Of a stretch of 35,472 nucleotides of DNA, positions 16,671-23,080 are shown piece after piece. A model generated the notes under the pieces. It ran no database searches. It was not told the origin of the DNA and saw nothing but the letters and a program-made list of their open reading frames with translations. Positions within the stretch are counted from its first letter, which is position 1. Each line of letters begins with the position of its first letter. A program made the position numbers and the translations under genes. Origin of the DNA: Verrucomicrobiales bacterium (GTDB taxonomy: Bacteria > Verrucomicrobiota > Verrucomicrobiia > Limisphaerales > UBA1100); contig SYLI01000097.1 in NCBI GenBank assembly GCA_005809105.1, positions 1-35,472 on the forward strand. The letters are read 5' to 3'.

Positions 16671-18257
16671 TCATCGGTGGGCGCGAATGCGCACGGCGGC
16701 GGCCTGTGCCGCGGCGATGATCTCCTGCTTGGTAAGTTCGCTCTCCGAGGGCACCGCCAGTTTGCCAGCCAGCGCCGCATGGCCGCGCAGAAAGTGGAAG
16801 ATCACATCGCTCTTGAGCGCGTAATTGACCTGCTGCGGCAGCGAGCCGGACCGCTGGAACGACTTCATCGGATTGAGCGCGCACTGGACCATGCCGATGA
16901 CGCGGCCACCTTCATCCACCAGTGCGCCCCCCGAATTCCCCGGCTGCACGGCCGCGTCCAGTTGAAAATGGCGCGGCTCATCCTGCGCGCCGGCCAGACC
17001 GTTGATGGTTCCTGCCGAGTACTTGGGCTCGACACCTTGGAGGGTCGTGTTGGGAAAGCCGATGGTGAACACCGCGTGGCCCAGTCGCCCGCCCGCGCTG
17101 CTCACCAAAGGCAGCGCCTTGTGCGTGCCTTCCACCTTGAGCAGCGCGATGTCATTGGGAATATCCGAGGCCAGCAGCTTTGCTTCGAGCAAGCCGGCGG
17201 CCGTGGCCACTTCGATGCGGCGCGCGCCGGCCACCACATGCTGGCAGGTGAGCACATGGCCATCGGTGGTGATTAAAAATCCCGAGCCGCCGCTTAGCTC
17301 CAAAGCGGCAGAAGCAAGCACGTCCGGGGCGGTCGTGGCCGCTTTGAGTTCGGGCGTGCTGAGGGCCGGGGCCGTGGCGGCCGTGCCTGAGGTGCGGGCC
17401 GATTGTCGGGCGGCAAACAAGGCCGCCAGCCGCTGCGCCTCGCCGTGCTGCTGGGGCGTGAGCTTGTCCTCGATGGTTTGCAGATGCTCCCCCGCCGCGG
17501 CATGGCCCGCGCCGGCAGCCAGGTTCATCCACTTGTGCGCCTGCACAAAATCCTGCGGCACGCCTTCGCCAAAGAAGTGGTGCGTGGCCACAAGGAATTG
17601 CGCAGGCACCCATCCCTGATCGGCGGCGGCGTGGTGCCAGCGCGCGCCTTCGGTCAGGTCTTTGTCCACTCCACGCCCCTCGAAGTAGGCCGTTCCCAGA
17701 TGGCATTGTGCCGGGGCAAAGCCCTGTTTGGCGGCGCGACGGTACCAGTAGATGGCTTCGGCTGGATTGGGCACGACGCCGGTGCCCGATTCCAACGCCG
17801 CGGCCAGGTTAGTTTGGGCCGCGGCGTGATCCTGTCGGGCGGCCTTGAGATACCACTCAACGGCAAGGGCAGGGTCGCGCTTCACGCCCTGGCCTCGGGC
17901 ATGAAGAACCGCGAGTCCGTGCTGCGCGATGGCGTCGCCCTGATCGGCGGCGCGGTGAAGCCAATGGGCGGCCTGCGTGAAGTCCACATTCACGCCTTGC
18001 CCGCTGTAATAGCAAAGCCCGAGCATGCCCTGCGCGCGAGCGTGGCCGCTCTCTGCGGCGCGGGAAAACCAAGTCACGGCTTCGGCTGGCGACTTGAGGC
18101 CTTGCGAGCCGACAAAAAACCCCATCCCAGCGCGGTATTGGACTTCCGAAACGGGCTCCGCAGGCGGTGCTGCGCAAAGGCAGAGGGCGGGGATGATCGC
18201 GGCCATCCCCATCAAGGCACGGCCAGCGCGCAACCCAATCCCGCGAAAACCCTCCAT
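16671..18257 (-). CDS. Exported Sel1-repeat protein with trypsin-like serine protease domain
   Basis: The ATG at 18257 gives 528 residues with a signal peptide (about 1-30, hydrophobic core MGMAAIIPALCLCA); a GTG at 18302 would add fifteen. Residues about 36-260 form six Sel1 repeats. A Thr/Ala-rich linker (283-318) leads to an HtrA-type S1C protease domain (about 320-492) with the full triad: His340 (LTCQHVV), Asp369 (PNDIALLKV) and Ser442 (QPGNSGGAL). No PDZ domain follows, unlike DegP; the Sel1 solenoid probably takes over substrate or partner binding. It likely acts in the periplasm or outside the cell. It is the first gene of the Sel1 pair and diverges from the Tat-leader isomerase. Confidence 0.9.
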   Translation of the reverse strand: MEGFRGIGLRAGRALMGMAAIIPALCLCAAPPAEPVSEVQYRAGMGFFVGSQGLKSPAEAVTWFSRAAESGHARAQGMLGLCYYSGQGVNVDFTQAAHWLHRAADQGDAIAQHGLAVLHARGQGVKRDPALAVEWYLKAARQDHAAAQTNLAAALESGTGVVPNPAEAIYWYRRAAKQGFAPAQCHLGTAYFEGRGVDKDLTEGARWHHAAADQGWVPAQFLVATHHFFGEGVPQDFVQAHKWMNLAAGAGHAAAGEHLQTIEDKLTPQQHGEAQRLAALFAARQSARTSGTAATAPALSTPELKAATTAPDVLASAALELSGGSGFLITTDGHVLTCQHVVAGARRIEVATAAGLLEAKLLASDIPNDIALLKVEGTHKALPLVSSAGGRLGHAVFTIGFPNTTLQGVEPKYSAGTINGLAGAQDEPRHFQLDAAVQPGNSGGALVDEGGRVIGMVQCALNPMKSFQRSGSLPQQVNYALKSDVIFHFLRGHAALAGKLAVPSESELTKQEIIAAAQAAAVRIRAHR

Positions 18258-18305
18258 CGAAGCGAACGCTATCCGGGCTCGCGCCGGCACGACAAGGCAC
18301 ACTTA

Positions 18306-18334
18306 TGAACACCGGGGCGGTTCCGAACCATAAT
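18306..18334 (+). promoter_or_regulatory. Candidate promoter of the Tat-leader isomerase gene
   Basis: TGAACA at 18306-18311 and CATAAT at 18329-18334 are spaced by 17 bases in the 158-base divergent region 18258-18415. They match four and five of six consensus positions. The predicted transcript would have a leader of about 75 bases. Confidence 0.3.
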
Positions 18335-18415
18335 ATGGCGGCCGCATTTCCTAAATGACTTGCCCGCGGGGCGCATTTTGGGAACGTGGGTGGTTCCCAG
18401 AACTCTTTGGATGTC

Positions 18416-19441
18416 ATGAACGCACCGCAAGCCCCTTCGCCCGAGCCCTCCGGATTTAGCCGTCGAGCCGCCATCAGTTCGGCGTTGGCCGCCGCAGGGG
18501 GGGCAGCGGCATTTGGAAGCAGCGCCTTGGGGGCGCCCAAGGCCGCACCGGATCTGCGCCGCGCGGCGACCAAGCGATACGTGATGAAGAAGTCCATCAA
18601 CCTCTGGGCGTTTCCGTATCCGGATCGGATGAATCTGGAGGAGTGCCTCAAGCTGGCGAAAGACGCGGGCTTTGATGGCATTGAACTCAACTACGATTTG
18701 GAGAACGACCTCTCACCGCGCCACGGCACGGCTGAGTTCACGGCCATCCGCAAGATGGCGGATAAAATTGGCATCGCCATCAGCGGTGTTTGTTCATTCC
18801 TCTTCTGGCCCTATCCCTTGACGAGCAACAAGGAGGCCGAGCGCGCGCGCGGGCTGGAGCTGGCCGAGCGGATGACGCGGTGCGCGCACGATCTGGGCAC
18901 GGAAAACCTGCTGGTGGTGCCCGGTGCCGTCCACATGCCCTGGCGCGCGGATCATGAGCCCACACCCAATGACGTGTGTGACCGGCGTGCGCGTGAGGCC
19001 GTGCGCCGACTGCTGCCGGTGGCCGAGAAGCTCAAGGTGCGGCTCAACATGGAAAACATCTTCTTCAACGGCTTCCTCATGACCCCGCAGGAAATGGTGT
19101 CCTTTGTGGACAGCTTCCAGAGCGAGTTCGTCCGCGTGCATTTCGACACCGGCAACATCATGCTCTTTCAGTTTCCCGAGCACTGGATCCCCATCCTCGG
19201 TCGGCGCATCCAGAACGTGCACCTCAAGGAGTTCACCAAGAAGGGGAGCGATCACTCGCTCGAATCCTTCCGGCCCTTGCTCGACGGCACCACGAACTGG
19301 CCGGCGGTGATGGAGGCGTTTGCGCAGGCCGGCTACAACGGCTACCTGACCTTCGAGTACTTCCACCCCTACGCGCACTACCCGGAGGCGCTCATCCACC
19401 AAACCAGCGACTCGCTCGACCGCATGCTCGGCCGCAAGTGA
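18416..19441 (+). CDS. Tat-leader sugar phosphate isomerase/epimerase-like TIM-barrel protein
   Basis: The ATG at 18416 (341 residues) puts FSRRAAISSALAAAGGAAAF at 14-33, a twin-arginine signal. The frame is open from a GTG at 18386. The rest is an AP-endonuclease-2/xylose-isomerase-type barrel: LAKDAGFDGIELNYD, then the likely metal ligands Glu213 (NMENIF), Asp244 (HFDTGN), His269 (NVHLKEF) and Glu314 (FEYF). Family members interconvert keto and aldo sugars or hydroxypyruvate-type acids. In Planctomycetes and Verrucomicrobia, Tat-leader copies are common, and their substrates are mostly unknown. It may work with the other Tat-exported sugar enzymes at 3495-5882, but nothing in the sequence ties them together directly. 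Confidence 0.88.
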   Translation: MNAPQAPSPEPSGFSRRAAISSALAAAGGAAAFGSSALGAPKAAPDLRRAATKRYVMKKSINLWAFPYPDRMNLEECLKLAKDAGFDGIELNYDLENDLSPRHGTAEFTAIRKMADKIGIAISGVCSFLFWPYPLTSNKEAERARGLELAERMTRCAHDLGTENLLVVPGAVHMPWRADHEPTPNDVCDRRAREAVRRLLPVAEKLKVRLNMENIFFNGFLMTPQEMVSFVDSFQSEFVRVHFDTGNIMLFQFPEHWIPILGRRIQNVHLKEFTKKGSDHSLESFRPLLDGTTNWPAVMEAFAQAGYNGYLTFEYFHPYAHYPEALIHQTSDSLDRMLGRK

Positions 19442-19450
19442 ACGGCGTGC

Positions 19451-20782
19451 TCAGTCTGCCGGAGGCCGGGCCACGCGATGGAGACGTTGGAGAAACCCGA
19501 TGAAGGCGCGCCCCGCCACCGCCACCGCCAACACCGCCACCGCCATGCCCAGATCCCTGCCCGGATCCCCTGAGGCGATGGGCATGTAATTGAAGAGCGG
19601 CAGCTGGAGCAGCGGCTGATTGATCCACCCCCGGCCCCATTCGTGGTAGTTCAGGAATTCGCCAACATAAATCTGCGCGACAAACCCCAGCCAGACAGAG
19701 ATCAGGATGACCGCCGTGACCAGCCGGCCCGCGCGGGAGAGTGCCCAGGCGACCAGTCGGGCAAACCAGTGGCGTTGCGGCGCGGGTGCGCTGCGCAGCA
19801 TTTGCAGACGGCCGAGCACTTCACGCTCCACGGCACTGAGTTCGTCCACGCTCAACCTCTGCTCCTGATGCAGTGCCACGATTCCGCCCGCGTAAATCCG
19901 GGCCGCCCAGACGCGCAGCATCACGAACAAGGGGAAGCCAGCCGCCGCCATGGCCCAGTAGTAGTTGCGGAGGTACTGATAGGCGGCCGCCTCCGTTGGA
20001 AAATCCAACCCGCTTTCGCGGTTGGACAAGTACATGGGCGCCACCTTGAGCGCATGGAAGGGCAGGGCGCAGACGGCGCAGGCCATGGCCAGTCCGATGC
20101 AGCGCACCCTTTGGCGCCGCACGATGCGCCAGACGAGGTCAAAATCAAAGAACGCCCTCCATTGCCCGCTGACCGATTGCCGCGCCTGCGCCATGGGAAC
20201 GTAAAACATCGCCGCGACAAACAGGACGATGCCGATGCCTGAGAGTCCCAGCCCGATGGCGAACTGCTCGTAGCTCTTGTAGTAGGAGATGTTCCAGCCG
20301 TAATCCCAGCCGAACCACCACAATAAACCCGGGGGCGCCAGCAGGAGGGAGGTGCAGAGCACGGCTTGCAGGCCCAGCCAGAAGTTTGACCGCACCGAGG
20401 TGACCAGCGCGCCGGCGCGATCCCATCCTTGCGGCGCGGGGGCGGTCTTCGCGCGTGTGTGGCGGAAAAACCAATTGGGCCAGTGTGCGTGACCGGCGAG
20501 CTCGCCGGCCTCTTGGACAAATCCCTCAAAGGGCTGGTGCGACAGGGGGCTGCGCTGCCACCAGTGCCTGAGTGCCGCGCGCTGTGCGGCACGTTGGGCC
20601 CAGCCGGCAACGAGGATGGCTCCCACGATGCTCTGGCAAAAGAAGACTCCCCAGAAGAATTTGACTGCACCTATGGCGAAGTGACGCAGCTGGGCCCATC
20701 CGTGGTTTTGGGGAATTCCGTGGGAGGGCAACGCGGCCGCACCGGCATGGGTTCCCGGAGAAGAGGCACCGGGCGTACTCAT
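19451..20782 (-). CDS. Multi-pass membrane protein of unknown function
   Basis: The protein has 443 residues and I do not recognise the family. About seven hydrophobic segments can be seen at roughly 35-60, 135-157, 174-198, 228-247, 277-303, 353-373 and 411-431. A Trp/His-rich loop lies between the first two, and a cytoplasmic-looking helical stretch (305-345) holds LSVDELSAVEREVLGRL. The N-terminal 30 residues are Gly/Ala/Pro-rich. Its ATG overlaps the stop of the alkaline-phosphatase-fold gene (ATGA at 20779-20782), so translation is probably coupled and the two products may act together at the membrane. It ends 9 bases from the convergent isomerase gene. Confidence 0.75.
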   Translation of the reverse strand: MSTPGASSPGTHAGAAALPSHGIPQNHGWAQLRHFAIGAVKFFWGVFFCQSIVGAILVAGWAQRAAQRAALRHWWQRSPLSHQPFEGFVQEAGELAGHAHWPNWFFRHTRAKTAPAPQGWDRAGALVTSVRSNFWLGLQAVLCTSLLLAPPGLLWWFGWDYGWNISYYKSYEQFAIGLGLSGIGIVLFVAAMFYVPMAQARQSVSGQWRAFFDFDLVWRIVRRQRVRCIGLAMACAVCALPFHALKVAPMYLSNRESGLDFPTEAAAYQYLRNYYWAMAAAGFPLFVMLRVWAARIYAGGIVALHQEQRLSVDELSAVEREVLGRLQMLRSAPAPQRHWFARLVAWALSRAGRLVTAVILISVWLGFVAQIYVGEFLNYHEWGRGWINQPLLQLPLFNYMPIASGDPGRDLGMAVAVLAVAVAGRAFIGFLQRLHRVARPPAD

Positions 20783-21984
20783 GCCAGTGCCGCTTCCAGC
20801 ACGGGTCCCTCGGTGTGCGGGGTCTTGAAGCCCATGAGTTGGCCAATCGTGGCGGCGACTTGAATCTGGTGCACGGGCTTGTCCACGCGGGTGCCCTTGG
20901 GCACGCCGGGCCCAAAAAGGAGCGCGAAGATTTCACGCGAGGAGCGGGAGTTGAAATGGTGCTGGAAGGGCACGTCGGCCAGCGGATTGTTGTCGCGGCC
21001 GCAGTCAGGAACGATGCAGAAGACCGTGTTGCCGCGGTAAAACTCGTCATGATCGACAAATTGGACAAGCTGGCGGATGCCTCGATCCATGATGCGGATG
21101 GCATCGGTGTAATGGCTGCGCACACCCCAGTGGACGTAATCGCAGTCAGTGTAGTTGATCATCATCAGGCGCGGGCGCAGGTGCTGCATGGCGCGCAGCG
21201 ACAGGTCGGTCAGCAGCTGGTCGCCGCGCTCGTTCACAAAGCCGCCATCACCATAGTAGGCACGCCAGCCATTCCAAAAATCCCGGATGGCCGGCCCCTG
21301 GCGGTCGGCGTTCTTCTGCTCTTGGTTCAGGCTTTTCTCCAAGTCGCGCATCAGCTTGGCCACCCGGCGGCGCTCGGCCTCGGGGAGTTTGGGATCCTTG
21401 AGCTGTTGGGAGTAGAGGTGCAGCTTGAACCGGAAGAGGCTCAAGGTCTCCGCCTTGTAGTCCACCCCGAAGTGAATGTGGTTGCTGAAGGTGAAGTACT
21501 CCTCCTGCGGCCGGTTTTCGTTGTTGATGATGAGCGTCTGTTCCGGCGGCACGTCGAAGGCGCTGCGGAAGTACTCGAAGAGCGTGGGCACCTTGAGTTC
21601 GAAATTCTCACTCAAGAACTTGCCGTCGCGGTCGCGAAACTTCTCGTACTTTCCGAGCAGCAGATAGAGCGTGCCCTGCGCGTGGCTCGTGTCCACGTTG
21701 AGCTTGGAATCAAGCTTCTCGCCGGACCTCGCCTTGAACTCCACCAGATCCACGATCATGTTCCCAAAGAGCGTGCCACGCGGCGCGAGCTCCTGGGTGA
21801 GATGGCGCGCGTAGCTGTGCTGCGGGTCAATGCTCTCGCGGCGTCGCGCTCCGCCCCCAAACCGGATGAGGATGACATTGGGGCCGCGATAGGTGGGCTT
21901 CGTGGCGGGCTGCGCCCAAAGTGGCCCGGCGACGGCCGTGCCTGCAGCCAAGCCCTGGAGAAAGTGGCGCCTGTGGGTCTTCAT
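20779..21984 (-). CDS. Tat-leader alkaline-phosphatase/sulfatase-fold protein
   Basis: The protein has 401 residues. It starts THRRHFLQGLAAGTAVAG, a Tat signal, then PNVILIRFGGGARRRESID (35-53), where AlkP-superfamily enzymes carry their first metal ligand and nucleophile. The usual Asp after the first strand is replaced here by Arg-Phe-Gly-Gly-Gly. Downstream MINYTDCDYVHWG and CIVPDCGRDNNPL resemble the D-x-D...H and D-H-G-R metal motifs, the second altered to D-C-G-R. A sulfatase C/S-x-P-x-R motif is absent. The fold is therefore likely, while activity is doubtful or unusual. It follows the cupin gene by 56 bases and overlaps the membrane-protein gene by 4. Confidence 0.72.
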   Translation of the reverse strand: MKTHRRHFLQGLAAGTAVAGPLWAQPATKPTYRGPNVILIRFGGGARRRESIDPQHSYARHLTQELAPRGTLFGNMIVDLVEFKARSGEKLDSKLNVDTSHAQGTLYLLLGKYEKFRDRDGKFLSENFELKVPTLFEYFRSAFDVPPEQTLIINNENRPQEEYFTFSNHIHFGVDYKAETLSLFRFKLHLYSQQLKDPKLPEAERRRVAKLMRDLEKSLNQEQKNADRQGPAIRDFWNGWRAYYGDGGFVNERGDQLLTDLSLRAMQHLRPRLMMINYTDCDYVHWGVRSHYTDAIRIMDRGIRQLVQFVDHDEFYRGNTVFCIVPDCGRDNNPLADVPFQHHFNSRSSREIFALLFGPGVPKGTRVDKPVHQIQVAATIGQLMGFKTPHTEGPVLEAALA

Positions 21985-22015
21985 GCGGGCATCGGCAACG
22001 AATTAGACAAACGCG

Positions 22016-22041
22016 GGGAGGGCCCGGTTACACCCCCTCCC
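22016..22041 (-). other. GC-rich hairpin between cupin and AlkP-fold genes
   Basis: GGGAGGG (22016-22022) and CCCTCCC (22035-22041) can form a 7-bp stem beginning at the cupin stop codon. The following coding-strand bases have only a broken T run, so it is a weak terminator or attenuator at best. Confidence 0.25.
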
Positions 22042-22370
22042 TAATCCAAAGTCAGCGGCCCGTCAAAATGCGTGAGGCTGATCACATCGGTTCTGGCATG
22101 ATGCGGGCCGTGGCGCTCACCCTTGGGCGCGAAGAAAAAAGTCCCCGGCCCGTGGTTCACCTCCCCTTCCTCCCACTGGCCGGAGATGACGTACGCCGAT
22201 TCATTGGCAAGGCGGTGGGTGTGGGCGGGCACGGTCGTGCCGGCGCGAAACTTGCGCAGCACCGTTATGGCCCCGGTGGCATCATCCTTGCGCAGGATGA
22301 GCAGCTCCACGCCTTCGTAGGGACCAGGCAGCCATGCGCCTTGCCGGGCGTCGGCAATGTAGGGAAACAT
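22041..22370 (-). CDS. Small cupin-domain protein
   Basis: The ATG at 22370 gives 109 residues, preceded by AGGAG three bases upstream of the start; longer frames to 22448 lack such a site and run into miaE. The single-domain cupin (about 18-100) has the first metal motif as HTH at 50-52 with Glu57, and later histidines at 87, 90 and 91 (ERHGPHHAR). Such short cupins resemble the ChrR/anti-sigma C-terminal type or small dioxygenase-like proteins, binding a metal through these histidines. It could bind or modify a small molecule; no specific role can be given. It is the first gene of the minus-strand unit with the AlkP-fold and membrane proteins and diverges from miaE. Confidence 0.82.
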   Translation of the reverse strand: MFPYIADARQGAWLPGPYEGVELLILRKDDATGAITVLRKFRAGTTVPAHTHRLANESAYVISGQWEEGEVNHGPGTFFFAPKGERHGPHHARTDVISLTHFDGPLTLD

Positions 22371-22426
22371 GGGCTCCTGCCTATCCCGTTGGCGCGCGTG
22401 TGGCAAGCGCGGGTTTTTCTTTCCCC

Positions 22427-23029
22427 GTGGTGGGTGGGGCCCGCACACTCCTGCCCGTGTTGCTGTGGCGCGAACCCATTCCTGCGGGGTGGCTGCCCAA
22501 GGTGATGGCCCACCTGCCTGCCGTGTTGGTGGATCATTGCCATTTGGAACGCAAGGCTGCGGCCATGGCGCTGGGCCTCATGCGTTATCAGGCGCTGGCC
22601 AACGTCACGGACCAACTGGCGGCGATCGCGCGGGAGGAGCTCGACCATTTTAGCATGCTCCTTGGATTGCTGCGGCGCCGTGGCATCCCGCTGGGGCCCC
22701 CTCGATCTAGCCCGTGGATCAGCGGGTTGATGAAGACCATTCGACGGGGCGGCCGCGAGCAAGTGGTGGATCACCTCATTTGCTTTGCCCTCATTGAGGG
22801 CCGAAGTTGCGAGAAATTCCAAATCCTCAGCCATGCGCTGGCGGACACCGAGCCCGAAGTGGCAGCCCTGTATGCTGGCCTAGTGGAATCGGAAGGTAAT
22901 CACTACGCCGACTACTGGCTCATGGCTTGTGCGCTCGATGACGCACAGGCGCACCGCCGCCTTGAAGAGTTTTTGAGCGTGGAAGCTGGGCTCATCCGCC
23001 GCGAACATCCGCTGCCGCTGCTGCATTGA
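22427..23029 (+). CDS. miaE: tRNA-(ms2io6A37) hydroxylase-like diiron protein (MiaE)
   Basis: MiaE hydroxylates the isopentenyl group of ms2i6A37 in tRNA using a diiron centre. From the GTG at 22427 the protein has 200 residues. The ferritin-like four-helix ligands are all there: Glu41 (DHCHLERKAA), Glu71 and His74 (EELDHF), Glu124 (ALIEGRSCEKF), and Glu156 and His159 (SEGNHY). The family phrases DH-x-H-x-E-x-KAA and IEGRSCE-x-F make the call firm. No ATG is available before the first ligand helix; GTG at 22400, 22427, 22430 and 22457 are possible and none has a good ribosome site. MiaE is best known from Gammaproteobacteria and is patchy elsewhere. No miaA or miaB is nearby. Confidence 0.9.
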   Translation: MVGGARTLLPVLLWREPIPAGWLPKVMAHLPAVLVDHCHLERKAAAMALGLMRYQALANVTDQLAAIAREELDHFSMLLGLLRRRGIPLGPPRSSPWISGLMKTIRRGGREQVVDHLICFALIEGRSCEKFQILSHALADTEPEVAALYAGLVESEGNHYADYWLMACALDDAQAHRRLEEFLSVEAGLIRREHPLPLLH

Positions 23030-23068
23030 CCGGCCGGATTTTTCTTTCGGCGGCATACCGCGGCATTC

Positions 23069-23074
23069 TATAAG
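23069..23074 (+). promoter_or_regulatory. Candidate -10 element with transcription start at the kinase ATG
   Basis: TATAAG matches five of six -10 positions and ends six bases before the ATG at 23081, so transcription would begin at or next to the start codon. No clear -35 hexamer lies 16-18 bases upstream. Confidence 0.35.
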
Positions 23075-23080
23075 AACCCC

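Noticed and set aside
20815-22044. 409-codon open frame on the plus strand
   Set aside because: It is antisense to the Tat-leader AlkP-fold gene, which has a signal peptide and family motifs.
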